From Pantoea phytobeneficialis (GTDB lineage: Bacteria; Pseudomonadota; Gammaproteobacteria; Enterobacterales; Enterobacteriaceae), in the NCBI RefSeq assembly GCF_009728735.1, contig NZ_CP024636.1, positions 2,123,720-2,187,719 on the forward strand: 64,000 nucleotides of DNA, given 5' to 3'. Made by a program: the position numbers and the translations under genes. Each line of letters opens with the position of its first letter. Position 1 is the first letter of the stretch. The notes beneath the pieces were generated by a model. That model ran no database searches and was not told where the DNA came from. It saw nothing but the letters and a program-made list of their open reading frames with translations. Below are positions 35,667 to 44,757 of this stretch, piece after piece.

Positions 35667-35882
35667 ATGAAATCTTTCAACATTATTATTGCCAGTCTTG
35701 CCCTGCTATTTTCGGTGGTCAATGTGGCGCAAAGCGCACCGGCCCGCAGCACCCTGTTGGATGATGCCGCCGCTCGGGTCGTGATGCAGTCGAAAGAAGC
35801 CGGGGCCACCTGGAAAGGCGACAGTGAACGCTATGTGAATCATATCGAGCCTGGCGCAGAGTTGATTAAATACACCCGGTAA
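35667..35882 (+). CDS. Small secreted protein of unknown function
   Basis: This 71-aa product starts at the ATG at 35667, with AGGAA seven bases upstream. The signal peptide is MKSFNIIIASLALLFSVVNV and AQS, then APARS; the mature part is about 48 residues (STLLDDAAARVVMQSKEAG, ending in LIKYTR). No Cys, no domain recognised. It is divergent from the porin gene across the shared 37-bp element. Periplasmic localisation is expected. It could be a short stress-response protein of the YdgH/YhcN sort by size, but I see no firm match. Confidence 0.7.
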   Translation: MKSFNIIIASLALLFSVVNVAQSAPARSTLLDDAAARVVMQSKEAGATWKGDSERYVNHIEPGAELIKYTR

Positions 35883-36030
35883 CACCGTCTCTCATGTACA
35901 AATTGAGCCGTGCTCCCGCCCTGCATTAATCAATGCAACCTTATGAAATACAATTGAAAAACCCTTAAGCCAACCGGTAATCAAGGCCGCCGGGACAGGC
36001 TTGTGTCCCGACAGTGACAGGCTTCTCTGA

Positions 36031-36038
36031 CTATACTT
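36031..36038 (+). promoter_or_regulatory. Sigma-S-like -10 element before an alpha/beta hydrolase gene
   Basis: CTATACTT matches the sigma-S extended -10 (consensus TCTATACTTAA, from memory) about 75 bp before the ATG at 36113. No good -35 is present, as is common for sigma-S promoters. A 7-bp hairpin CGGGACA/TGTCCCG (35991-36010) precedes it. Confidence 0.4.
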
Positions 36039-36112
36039 TCGCGGGGGAAAAATCGTGTGCCACCCCCGGGGCTGATGAAGAAAACCTTAAGTATCAATGA
36101 GGAGTCTGTTCT

Positions 36113-36949
36113 ATGGCATTTGTAACGACAAAAGATGGCGTGAATATTTTCTTTAAAGACTGGGGCCCCAAAGAGGCTCAACCGATTGTTTTCCATCACG
36201 GTTGGCCGTTAACGGCGGATGACTGGGACAATCAGATGCTGTTCTTTCTGGCGCAAGGTTACCGGGTGATTGCGATTGATCGTCGCGGTCATGGTCGCTC
36301 GGACCAGGTCAGTGACGGACATGATATGGACCATTACGCAGCAGATGCGTCAGCGGTAGCGGAACATCTTGACCTGCATCATGCGGTGCATATCGGCCAC
36401 TCTACCGGTGGTGGTCAGGTGGCCCGCTATGTTGCCAAATATGGCCAGCCGCAGGGGCGTGTTGCCAAAGCGGTGTTGATCAGCGCGGTGCCTCCGTTGA
36501 TGTTAAAAACCGCCAGCAATCCCAATGGCACCCCGCTGGAGGTGTTCGATAGTTTTCGCGCCGCGCTGGCGGCAAACCGTGCGCAGTTCTACCTTGATGT
36601 CGCTTCCGGCCCTTTCTATGGTTTCAACCGTCCAGGTGCAGAGATTTCCCAGGGAACGATTCAGAACTGGTGGCGTCAGGGGATGATCGGCAGCGCCAAA
36701 GCGCATTACGAAGGGATCAAAGCCTTTTCGGAAACCGATCAGACGGAAGATTTAAAGGCCATCACCGTTCCCACCCTGGTGTTGCAGGGCGATGACGATC
36801 AGGTGGTGCCCTATAAAGCGGCCGCCTTGTTGCAGGATGAGTTACTGCCAAACAGCATCTTAAAGATTTACCCCGGCTTCCCTCACGGTATGCACACCAC
36901 CCACGCTGATGTGATCAACGCCGACCTGCTGGCGTTTATTCGCGCCTAG
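36113..36949 (+). CDS. Alpha/beta hydrolase (non-haem chloroperoxidase-like), paralogue 1
   Basis: The protein is 278 aa. The nucleophile Ser97 is in GHSTGGG, the acid in GDDDQVVP and the His in PGFPHGMH. The segments [16 protein letters not shown] and [11 protein letters not shown] fit the bacterial perhydrolase/chloroperoxidase branch of arylesterases. These cytoplasmic enzymes hydrolyse esters or form peracids; the natural substrate is rarely known. TGAGGAGT precedes the start. A related gene lies at 49.9 kb, 13 kb away, on the far side of the signalling cluster. A strong terminator follows. Confidence 0.9.
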   Translation: MAFVTTKDGVNIFFKDWGPKEAQPIVFHHGWPLTADDWDNQMLFFLAQGYRVIAIDRRGHGRSDQVSDGHDMDHYAADASAVAEHLDLHHAVHIGHSTGGGQVARYVAKYGQPQGRVAKAVLISAVPPLMLKTASNPNGTPLEVFDSFRAALAANRAQFYLDVASGPFYGFNRPGAEISQGTIQNWWRQGMIGSAKAHYEGIKAFSETDQTEDLKAITVPTLVLQGDDDQVVPYKAAALLQDELLPNSILKIYPGFPHGMHTTHADVINADLLAFIRA

Positions 36950-36981
36950 TTTTATTATCGAAGCGGTTAATTCAGATGAAT

Positions 36982-37021
36982 CAGGCAGAGGAAGTTAATC
37001 ATATTTCCCTGCCTGTTTTTT
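36982..37021 (+). terminator. Intrinsic terminator after the alpha/beta hydrolase
   Basis: CAGGCAG (36982-36988) pairs with CTGCCTG (37009-37015), the inner stem continuing with GGAA/TTTC after one mismatch, and TTTTTT follows at 37016-37021. It starts 33 bases after the hydrolase stop. Confidence 0.82.
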
Positions 37022-37172
37022 ATTGTGTTTTCCTGTAAAGAACATTCCGCAATGGCATCAAATTTTATTTATCATGATAAGAATTAATAGCAATTGATAT
37101 GATAAGCCTGCAATACATGCCAGACTGATTAAATAGATGAAAAATAGACCATTTTTTCAATAAAAAGCCTGA

Positions 37173-37200
37173 TTGACAAACACACTTTCCCGACTAGATT
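37173..37200 (+). promoter_or_regulatory. Putative sigma-70 promoter
   Basis: TTGACA (37173-37178), 16 bp, TAGATT (37195-37200), followed 46 bp later by the start of the small unknown gene at 37247. Confidence 0.5.
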
Positions 37201-37246
37201 TCAATATGTGTCGCTGTTGAAATATAACCGAAGCCAGAGGTGTAAC

Positions 37247-37615
37247 ATGAGACTCTCTCTCAAGTCAGACGTGCCCGCATTGCAAGGAAAACTTGCTGAA
37301 TATGAAAAAGATGAAACCATAACCAATATTGAAGTCCTGGAGTTAAGTAAACTCGCTGATGATTATATGGCGAAAGTGCAGGCTGAATATTTGAATCTGG
37401 ATAAAGACGTTTTCCAGGTTTGTATTGATGACATTTCTCAGGCAATGCAAAAGATGGCGATTGAAATTGAAAAAAACAAACCATCACAAGAAGATAGTGA
37501 TAACCTGAATGCCGCCATACAATTTCAGTTAGCGCAACTGGTCATTAATTACAATCGCACCGTGGGTAAAGTGAAATTCAAATCCGGATTCCTGGCCCTC
37601 AGTAAAAACAGTTGA
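37247..37615 (+). CDS. Unknown 122-aa cytoplasmic protein
   Basis: The ATG at 37247 has AGAGGTG upstream. No signal peptide or membrane segment is present. The sequence is helical and acidic (LQGKLAEYEKDETITNIEVL, DISQAMQKMAIEIEKNKPSQ) with a basic end (KVKFKSGFLALSKNS). I recognise no family. Codon use is more AT-rich than its neighbours. It stands alone between a terminator and a REP-like doublet, with its own promoter, which suggests a small acquired gene. Confidence 0.65.
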   Translation: MRLSLKSDVPALQGKLAEYEKDETITNIEVLELSKLADDYMAKVQAEYLNLDKDVFQVCIDDISQAMQKMAIEIEKNKPSQEDSDNLNAAIQFQLAQLVINYNRTVGKVKFKSGFLALSKNS

Positions 37616-37623
37616 CCTCCCCT

Positions 37624-37722
37624 GTAGCGGCGCGATTTATCGCGCGCCCTGGCCTTTGATGCGTGATTTATCCTGGGCATTAAAACCAGCCAGAAAACAG
37701 CGCGATAATTCACGCCGCTATC
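37624..37722. repeat. REP-like doublet, widely spaced
   Basis: GTAGCGGCGCGATTTATCGC at 37624 and the diverged partner CAGCGCGATAATTCACGCCG from 37698 in opposite orientation, with a degenerate GCGTGATTTATC between them (37660). Confidence 0.8.
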
Positions 37723-37740
37723 AACATTACCTGATGATAA

Positions 37741-37760
37741 TGCTAACAATTGTGCTAACA
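37741..37760. promoter_or_regulatory. Direct repeat TGCTAACA before the response-regulator gene
   Basis: TGCTAACA occurs at 37741-37748 and again at 37753-37760, a 12-bp period, with a related TTCTAAC at 37771. It lies about 125-140 bp before the response-regulator ATG and could be a binding site for that or another regulator. Confidence 0.35.
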
Positions 37761-37882
37761 TGCACAGGCATTCTAACTACCATACATCTCGCGCAGGTTG
37801 AACCTGCCTTTTTTCGCACTATATTGGCTATTGAGCACGACTTTTAAACATCCGTGAAATTCAGGTTGAGAAGAGATCTTCT

Positions 37883-38503
37883 ATGAATCACATAGTTTAC
37901 GTTGTTGATGATGACGAGTCGGTACGTTCTGCTCTGAGTAACCTACTTAGCTCAGAAAATTATGACGTTATCGCTTTTTCTACCGCCCAGGCCTTTCTTG
38001 ACTATGCGTTTCCACAGGTTCCCGGTTGTCTGATTCTGGATATTAATATGCCGGGTGCCGATGGTTTTGCCGTGGCGAATGCGCTGAATGCGCGTGGTTA
38101 TGTTATCCCAACCATTTTTCTCACCGGTTTCGGCACCATTCCGGTTACGGTTCGGGCGATGAAAACCGGCGCTTGTGAGTTCCTGACCAAGCCGGTCGAT
38201 CCGGATCGCATATTACAAGCGGTGGCCGAGGCGCTGGCGATCGCGGAAGAGAATCTGGCTTCCTCGCAGGAAAAGTACGACATCACGTCCCGCCATCAAT
38301 CGCTGACGCCGCGTGAAAGTGAGGTGATGTTGCTGGCGATCAGCGGCCTGCTCAATAAGCAAATCGCCGCTGAGATGGGTATCAGTGAAATCACCGCCAA
38401 GGTACACAAACGTCGGGTGATGGAAAAAATGAATGTCCGTTCGTTATCCGACCTGGTGCGTGCTGCTGAACGACTGAATATTCTCAGCACGCGCCGTCGC
38501 TAA
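37883..38503 (+). CDS. FixJ/NarL-type response regulator
   Basis: The protein is 206 aa. The receiver domain (1-120) has the acidic pair in YVVDDDESVRSAL, phospho-acceptor Asp53 (LILDINMPGADGF), the Thr in FLTGFG and the Lys in FLTKPVD. The C-terminal LuxR-type HTH (about 140-200) has LTPRESEVMLLAISGLLNKQIA and ISEITAKVHKRRVMEKM. It converges on the giant sensor gene with only 2 bp between stops and is presumably its output partner, binding DNA when phosphorylated. Its targets may include the XapX/YcaC and amidohydrolase operons; this is inferred from clustering. Confidence 0.92.
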   Translation: MNHIVYVVDDDESVRSALSNLLSSENYDVIAFSTAQAFLDYAFPQVPGCLILDINMPGADGFAVANALNARGYVIPTIFLTGFGTIPVTVRAMKTGACEFLTKPVDPDRILQAVAEALAIAEENLASSQEKYDITSRHQSLTPRESEVMLLAISGLLNKQIAAEMGISEITAKVHKRRVMEKMNVRSLSDLVRAAERLNILSTRRR

Positions 38504-38505
38504 TC

Positions 38506-41500
38506 TTATACGCTGGCTGGCGGTTCGGTGGGTAAGGTAAACCAGAACACACTGCCGCAGTCAGCCCGGTTTTCCCCTTTCAGCTCACCACAGTGCTTTT
38601 TAATGATGCCGTGACTGATGGTCAGACCCATGCCCATCCCCTCTTTTTTCGTGGTATAGAACGAATCAAAGATATGTTCCTTCACCGCGTCAGGAATACC
38701 TGAACCGGTGTCCCGCACCTCAAAACGGATGGTACCCGGTGTGGGGTTAGCGGTGGCAAGCGTCAGGACCAGTCCACGATCTTCGATGCCGGTCATAGCA
38801 TCAATGGCGTTCACCACCAGGTTCAGTAGCACCTGCTGAATCTGGATGCGGTCACAATAAACTTCCGCGTGCTCGGCGTGCAGCTTCAGCTCCAGTGAGA
38901 TCCATTTACGTTCAATCTCCGCCCGTGAAAGCGCCAGGATATCGCGCGCAATTAAATGCAGGTTGGCTTTGGCATACACCGAGTCATGTTTGCGGGTTAA
39001 CGCCTGCAAGCCGCGAATAATATCGCCGGCGCGTTTGCCTTCCTGCAAAATCTCATCAAGGCTGAAGCAGGCATTCTCAATATGGCTCTGCTCACGTTTC
39101 AGCCAGCGCAGGCTGGCACCGGCATGCGCGACAATCGACATCAGCGGTTGGTTGATTTCATGCGCAATTGACGCGGTTAACTGACCGACGGTGGTGGCGC
39201 GCGAAACCCGCGCCAAATCCGCCTGCGCCATCCGGGCGGCATCTTCAGCCCGGCGTTGTACCGTGATGTCCGAAATGGTGCCGAAATATTCTTTCACCTC
39301 CGGCCAATTATTCACCGGATCGCCGATCCCTTTGATGTAACGACATTCACCATCCGGGCGGATAATACGAAATTCCGCCTGCATGCTGATGCCGTTCTGT
39401 ACGCTGTCGCTGACCAGGTCGTTGATACATTGATGGTCATCGGGGTGCACGAAGGTCATAAAATCCGCCATCGACAGCGTTTTCGGTTGTTCCGGCAAAC
39501 CGAGAATACGTAGGTACTCATCCGATACCGACATTAAATCCTGTTCAATCTCCCAGCTCCAGGTGCCGGTATGACTGATTTTCTCCCCCAGCATCAGCGA
39601 CGTCTGGCTGGTGCGTAATTGCTTCTCCACCCGGCGGCGATGGATGTTCTCCTCCAACAATTCCGCATATAAACGGGCGGTTTCGATTGAAACGGCGGCC
39701 TGGGCGCTCAGGGTTTTCACGATATGTGATTGTTCGGCGGTAAATACATCCGGCATCAGGCGGTTTTCAAGGTACAACACCCCCACCATATTGGCCTGTT
39801 TGAACATCGGTACGCACATCACCGCCGCTCCCGAGGAAACCAGATACGGGTCCTGACTGAAGGGGCTGAAATCCTCCGGTTTGCCGGTACGGATCTCCTG
39901 CCCGGTGCGGATCACCGCGGAAAGCACCGACAACGGCAAATCGCTGGCTGTCGGGCGTTGTTTAACGATCCTGACTTTGACGCCATCGGCATTCGCTTCC
40001 GCCCAGGCTTCCGTTTCCGGGATATTGCCATCCAGCACGCGAATCAGCAGGCAACGCTGTGCGCCCGCGCGCTCCAGCAGCATACGCATCAGGATATGGA
40101 TCAACCGGTCGAGATTGATCTCCTCCGTCAGGGCGCGCACCGCCGTGACCACGCTCTCGAGGTCGCGAATCGATTCATCCTCAAACGGAATGGTGGTGAA
40201 GGCATTGCCCGGTTTTTGCGTCGCCAGTTGGGGATCGCGTTGCTCAAGCTGCCGCACTTTGGCGAGCGCCCCCCAGTTTTCCCAGCCGCTGATGGCCCCT
40301 TTTAAATAGGCATCGGCCGGGACATTCAGGTTCCAGGCCTTGGCGCAATCCCCCGCCAGCTCGTAAGCCAATGCATTGATATGCACGTAACCTGCTTTGC
40401 GCGACAGATTGATCGCCATTTCGTACTGACTCAGCGCCTCGCCCACTTCACCACGCAGGCGCGCCAGTTCAGCAGCCAGTAGTGCCACCTTGTCAGCAAA
40501 CAATTCGGGATTCAGCACCGACCACTGCACCAGCTGCTCAAAATGCGCGTGGACGGTTTTGTGCAGCGCAGCATTCGCCTGGCCGCTTGCCAGTGGGACG
40601 GTGAGCGTCAGGGCGCTGAAGAAATGTAAATCCATCAGGTAGATATAACCCGGTACGGCTTTGACCAGGTACGCGGCTTCGGCAAAACAGGGGGTGGCCT
40701 GCGTATATTCACCGGCATAGAAATGCGCCATACCGCGATACAGCCACGACCAGAACAACACCATCGCTTTTGGCCCGGAAACGGGGCCTGGCTCGCTGCC
40801 GACCAGGTGAGTTGGAAAGGCATCGACACCGCTAAATTTTTCCCGACGGCTGCCGCGCAGATGCATCACCAGATGCTTTTGCATCAACAACACGTTTTCC
40901 ACATCGGGATAAAACGATTTCTGCGTAAACGCCAGCCCCCGTTCAATGGTGGTCTGCACCGACTCCAGATGATCGCCACGCGTCAGGTAGTTCATCACCT
41001 GATGACGCAATGAAAGACAGGCAAAGGATTTGTCGCCATGCGCCAGCGCCACATTGAAACTTTTCTTCGCGCAATCGATTGCGAAGGCCAGCGGTTGCGT
41101 CCAGATCCCCACTTGATCAAGAGGCAGCAACGTGCGGGCTTTAAAACGTAAAAAATTATGTTTCTCAGCCAGTTGGCTGGCGAGCAGCCCGGACTTAAAG
41201 CCGTAATGATATTCCTGGTAGCGGTCAGTAATCAGCACGCTAAACCACGACAGACCGAACACCGAGGCCCCGGCAATGCCATGATCCAGCGTCATATCGA
41301 GGATTTTGCACACCAGCAGCAGGTGCAGCTGGGGACAATCGTACGACGACGCAAAGATGGTGCTGGCCATCAGGTTCAGCACCGACTCTTTTTCGCGATT
41401 CGCCATCAGCGGCAATACGCCCAGTGTGGCCGCCGGGTCTGGCCCCAGCCGGGCTTTCAGGGCATACCAGGCCGCATTGCACTCCTCTTCGTCGGGATAG

Positions 41501-44073
41501 CGATTAAAGTGCACACCAAATACCGAAAGCCATGCCAGGGCTGTCTCCAGCGCCAGAAAGTTGTCCGACTGGCGCATATGAATTTCCGCCGACAGGCAGG
41601 CCACGGCCGATTTCTCGGTCAAACTGCCGGGCATACCGAGCAGCGCGGTACAGCGCGTTTGCGCCTCGTTAAGATTACCCTGCAAAAACTGGCACTCCGC
41701 CTCTTCAAAGCCGAGCAGGAAATGCTCGCCCTCGCCGCGCTGATCATTCAACACGCGCGCGGTGCGCAAATAGCGTAACGCAGAGGCATAATCCCCTGCC
41801 CGTTTGGCGCGCTGCGCTGCCGTCAGGCTCAGTTGAAAGTAGTTACGATGTTGCACCGCATCTACCGGCATATCCGCCGCCATCGCAATATGATGCACCG
41901 CGCGGAACAGCATCTCATTGCCTTCGGCACGCGGTGCGGATGCAGCCAGCAACGCTGCCGCCTGCTGATGGATAAGCAATTTCTGTCTGGGACCGATCAA
42001 TAAAAACGCCGCGTCATGAACTCGACCGTGGGTAAAGGCGTAGTCATTATCGGTAATGGTGATAAACCGTGCCGCCAGCGCCGGTCTTAACCGTTGCTGA
42101 ACATGATGCGGGCGGGTGCCAAGAATCTGGCTGAGCAGTCCCAGTTGTCCCTTGGCACCGAGACAGGCCATGCTCCCCAACAGTTGGCGTGTCGGCTCTG
42201 GCATCCGTTCCAGTTGTCGTACCACCAGGCTGGCGACATTATCGGTGTAATGACGTGCCCGCAAAGCACCTTGATCGTAATGCCACTTCAGCGGGTCCTG
42301 GGTATAGAAAATCAACCCGTCAGCGATCGCCTGCTTGAAAAATTCCTGTAAAAAAAGCGGATTACCCCCAGTTTTCTCATGGATCAGCTGCGCCAGTTCA
42401 GTCGTTCCGCTGCTGCGGGTATGCAACATCCCGGCCAGCCAGCGCGCCACCATTTTGGCATTCAGCGGCTCAGGGGTGATCTCAGTCAGGCGTGCGGCCG
42501 CGCCACGGATACGTGTGAGAAAATCCGCTACCTGCGGGCAAGGCATCGATTCTGCGTCACGGTGGGCGATCACCAGCAAAAAAGGCAGATGGTCATTACG
42601 CTGAAACACATTTTCCAGCAGTTGCAGGCTGGCCTGATCGGCCCAGTGTACATCGTCAATTAACATCACCAGCGCTTTGCCAGAAGAGGCAAACGCCTTG
42701 ATCAATGCGCACGCCATCTGATGAAAACGTTCGCGCGCATCGCTTAATGTATCGGTGGTCAGCACCGTCTGAGGGATATCCAGCAGTTGACGCAATTCCG
42801 GCACCAGTTCGACAGCCAGATCGCAATCATCACCCAACGCGCGCAGCAGACGCGCGCGCCAGACCATCACGTCGGCGGCAGACAAGCCAAGCAGATATAA
42901 AGTGAGCGTTCGGAACGCGGCGCTGAGCGCCGAATAAGGCACCTGCGGCGAATGTTGATCCGCTTTGCCGACCGTGAGCAGAATCGGCTTGTGTTGCAGC
43001 TTTTTCAGTGCCGACGCGATAATTGCTGATTTCCCTGCTCCCGGCGCGCCCCCAATCATTACCAGATGATGCGTGCCGCTGCGTTGTACTTCATCCAGCG
43101 CATCCAGTAACACCCGAGCCTGGGCATGGCCGGTAAACAGCGTTTCGACACGATAATTGCTGGTGAAACGCTCCTGAAGTCCGAGGGTAAAAGCAGCGAT
43201 GGTGCCTTGTGGCGTCAGGGTCGCTTTGCAGCGTCGCAGGTCAGCCATTAAACCATCGATGGTTTGGTAGCCATCCAGCGGCGATTTTGCCAGCAAACGC
43301 AGGATAATGGCCGACAGCATGGCCGGTACATCGGGGCGAATCGCTTCAGGTGGGCGCGGTGCGGTGGCCAGATGGTGATGGATCCACTCCGCCTGGCCAG
43401 CCTGCGGAGAGCCAAAGGGTAACTTACCGGTCAGCATTTCATACAGCACCACGCCGAGGCTGTAGAGATCACTCAGATTGCTGACCGGAAAAGGGGTGCG
43501 CCCGGTATGTTCTGGCGACATGTATGCCAGCGTGCCACCGGAGGCGCGCAGCGAATTTTTCAGTTGCGAATCCAGCGTCACCGAGGCAAGGCCAAAGCCC
43601 CCGAGACGAAAAGATCCATCGTTGTTCAGGAACAGATGCGCCGGTTTGATATCGCCATGCACAATGCCCTGATGATGCGCCTGGCTTAATGGCAGACAGA
43701 GTTGGATGGCATTACGCAGGTAATCGGCAATCTGCTCGGGCGGCATCGCAATAATCCCCGCCAGCGTGCGATAAGGAAAGGCCGGGTACACCAGCGCATA
43801 GTGTCCCTGATAGCGGGTGTAGCCGAGGGGTTTTACCGCCCAGCGGGTTGCCAGATGCGGGGCCAGCGTCAGCTCATTTTTGAGTAGCTGCGTCCCCTGA
43901 AATGCCAGTTCGTCACTGGCGGCGGTAGCGATTATAAAAGCTTCACCGGTCGTCTCTCGTCCCATTAGCCAGGCGATGCTGCCATCCTGCGCCAGTGGGG
44001 TCAGCACCATCTCGTCCGGCAAGGTGATTTTCTGTTCTTCGTTGCCTTCCTGCGGGAGCGAGATTATGCCCAT
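38506..44073 (-). CDS. Giant sensor: kinase-like, AAA ATPase, GAF, PAS and histidine kinase
   Basis: This 1855-aa single chain has a Ser/Thr kinase-like domain (about 1-290), an AAA ATPase with Walker A GGAPGAGKSAII (Lys348) and Walker B LVMLIDDVHWAD, a long helical repeat region (about 650-1320), GAF (about 1330-1490), PAS (about 1510-1625) and histidine kinase with His1638 (SIAHEINQP), N-box NLVVNAIDAM and G-boxes DTGSGIP and GMGMGL. In the kinase-like part Asp141 and Lys143 (HGDIKPAH) are kept. The usual Asn is His146 and the DFG Asp is Gly159 (GGFGLA), so phosphotransfer there is doubtful. It is translated from a start overlapping the receiver-gene stop (TAATG) and faces the FixJ-type regulator gene. 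Confidence 0.93.
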   Translation of the reverse strand: MGIISLPQEGNEEQKITLPDEMVLTPLAQDGSIAWLMGRETTGEAFIIATAASDELAFQGTQLLKNELTLAPHLATRWAVKPLGYTRYQGHYALVYPAFPYRTLAGIIAMPPEQIADYLRNAIQLCLPLSQAHHQGIVHGDIKPAHLFLNNDGSFRLGGFGLASVTLDSQLKNSLRASGGTLAYMSPEHTGRTPFPVSNLSDLYSLGVVLYEMLTGKLPFGSPQAGQAEWIHHHLATAPRPPEAIRPDVPAMLSAIILRLLAKSPLDGYQTIDGLMADLRRCKATLTPQGTIAAFTLGLQERFTSNYRVETLFTGHAQARVLLDALDEVQRSGTHHLVMIGGAPGAGKSAIIASALKKLQHKPILLTVGKADQHSPQVPYSALSAAFRTLTLYLLGLSAADVMVWRARLLRALGDDCDLAVELVPELRQLLDIPQTVLTTDTLSDARERFHQMACALIKAFASSGKALVMLIDDVHWADQASLQLLENVFQRNDHLPFLLVIAHRDAESMPCPQVADFLTRIRGAAARLTEITPEPLNAKMVARWLAGMLHTRSSGTTELAQLIHEKTGGNPLFLQEFFKQAIADGLIFYTQDPLKWHYDQGALRARHYTDNVASLVVRQLERMPEPTRQLLGSMACLGAKGQLGLLSQILGTRPHHVQQRLRPALAARFITITDNDYAFTHGRVHDAAFLLIGPRQKLLIHQQAAALLAASAPRAEGNEMLFRAVHHIAMAADMPVDAVQHRNYFQLSLTAAQRAKRAGDYASALRYLRTARVLNDQRGEGEHFLLGFEEAECQFLQGNLNEAQTRCTALLGMPGSLTEKSAVACLSAEIHMRQSDNFLALETALAWLSVFGVHFNRYPDEEECNAAWYALKARLGPDPAATLGVLPLMANREKESVLNLMASTIFASSYDCPQLHLLLVCKILDMTLDHGIAGASVFGLSWFSVLITDRYQEYHYGFKSGLLASQLAEKHNFLRFKARTLLPLDQVGIWTQPLAFAIDCAKKSFNVALAHGDKSFACLSLRHQVMNYLTRGDHLESVQTTIERGLAFTQKSFYPDVENVLLMQKHLVMHLRGSRREKFSGVDAFPTHLVGSEPGPVSGPKAMVLFWSWLYRGMAHFYAGEYTQATPCFAEAAYLVKAVPGYIYLMDLHFFSALTLTVPLASGQANAALHKTVHAHFEQLVQWSVLNPELFADKVALLAAELARLRGEVGEALSQYEMAINLSRKAGYVHINALAYELAGDCAKAWNLNVPADAYLKGAISGWENWGALAKVRQLEQRDPQLATQKPGNAFTTIPFEDESIRDLESVVTAVRALTEEINLDRLIHILMRMLLERAGAQRCLLIRVLDGNIPETEAWAEANADGVKVRIVKQRPTASDLPLSVLSAVIRTGQEIRTGKPEDFSPFSQDPYLVSSGAAVMCVPMFKQANMVGVLYLENRLMPDVFTAEQSHIVKTLSAQAAVSIETARLYAELLEENIHRRRVEKQLRTSQTSLMLGEKISHTGTWSWEIEQDLMSVSDEYLRILGLPEQPKTLSMADFMTFVHPDDHQCINDLVSDSVQNGISMQAEFRIIRPDGECRYIKGIGDPVNNWPEVKEYFGTISDITVQRRAEDAARMAQADLARVSRATTVGQLTASIAHEINQPLMSIVAHAGASLRWLKREQSHIENACFSLDEILQEGKRAGDIIRGLQALTRKHDSVYAKANLHLIARDILALSRAEIERKWISLELKLHAEHAEVYCDRIQIQQVLLNLVVNAIDAMTGIEDRGLVLTLATANPTPGTIRFEVRDTGSGIPDAVKEHIFDSFYTTKKEGMGMGLTISHGIIKKHCGELKGENRADCGSVFWFTLPTEPPASV

Positions 44074-44456
44074 TAGCGTGTTTCCCCGTGAGACAGTTCG
44101 TTACGTATGATGGTCAGGAGCGTATCAACATCAATAGGCTTGCGCAAAAAGGTCACCGCGCCGAGCGCAATGGCATACCATTGCACCGCCTCTTCCTGCT
44201 CCGCGGAGATAAAAATCACGGGTAAGGTCACGGATTGTTGTTGCAGGATGGCGAACAGCTCAAAACCGCTCATCCCCTTCAGTCTGACGTCGATGATCAA
44301 CATGGCCGCGCCGGTTAACGCTTTGTCATCGCAGAGGAGTTCTTCGCCTGATTCGTACAGGCTGGTGGTGTATCCGTCAGAATGCAGTAAATTGCTCAGG
44401 CCATTACGGACTGAGCGTTCGTCGTCAACGATAACGATATGCTGTGGCAGCGTCAT
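44073..44456 (-). CDS. Single-domain response regulator (receiver only)
   Basis: The protein is 127 aa. Acidic residues are in VIVDDERSVRNGL, phospho-acceptor Asp56 in LIIDVRLKGMSGFELF, Ser in FISAEQ and Lys in FLRKPIDV. There is no output domain, so it works as a phosphorelay shuttle, phosphate sink or protein-protein switch with the histidine kinase whose gene start overlaps its stop. GGAGGATTACAGC precedes the ATG. Confidence 0.92.
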   Translation of the reverse strand: MTLPQHIVIVDDERSVRNGLSNLLHSDGYTTSLYESGEELLCDDKALTGAAMLIIDVRLKGMSGFELFAILQQQSVTLPVIFISAEQEEAVQWYAIALGAVTFLRKPIDVDTLLTIIRNELSHGETR

Positions 44457-44473
44457 GCTGTAATCCTCCGATA

Positions 44474-44495
44474 ATCCTCACGCAAGCGTGAGGAT
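44474..44495. terminator. Hairpin within the XapX-receiver-kinase operon
   Basis: ATCCTCACG (44474-44482) and CGTGAGGAT (44487-44495) form a perfect 9-bp stem with loop CAAG. It lies between the XapX stop and the receiver RBS. No U-run follows, so partial attenuation or RNA processing is more likely than full termination. Confidence 0.5.
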
Positions 44496-44500
44496 GTTCC

Positions 44501-44755
44501 TTAGGGTTCCTTCTCTCCTTCGGGCGGCGGTGTGCCACTGATTTTTGGCACACATTCGTGGCGGAACCAGGCCAGAGTCACCGGCTGACGGCGAATCAGC
44601 CGTTGCGCCAGCGGCACCAGTTGCTCCCCCACCAGCATGCCAAACAATCCCAGCAAGGCAATCACCGGTGGCGCCGGGGAATTCACATCGATCAGGCCGT
44701 AGATCACACCGGCCAGAACACCTACCCCCAACGAGATAACGTAGGATTTCAACAT
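44501..44755 (-). CDS. XapX-domain (DUF1427) small membrane protein 1
   Basis: The protein is 84 aa with two predicted membrane segments (YVISLGVGVLAGVIYGLI; PPVIALLGLFGMLVGEQLVP) joined by the family motif NSPAPPVIAL, then a soluble tail with a Cys (RHECVPKISG). The function of XapX proteins is unknown; they are often encoded beside hydrolases of this kind. It lies 2 bp after the second XapX gene and upstream of the receiver gene in the same transcript. Confidence 0.88.
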   Translation of the reverse strand: MLKSYVISLGVGVLAGVIYGLIDVNSPAPPVIALLGLFGMLVGEQLVPLAQRLIRRQPVTLAWFRHECVPKISGTPPPEGEKEP

Positions 44756-44757
44756 GT

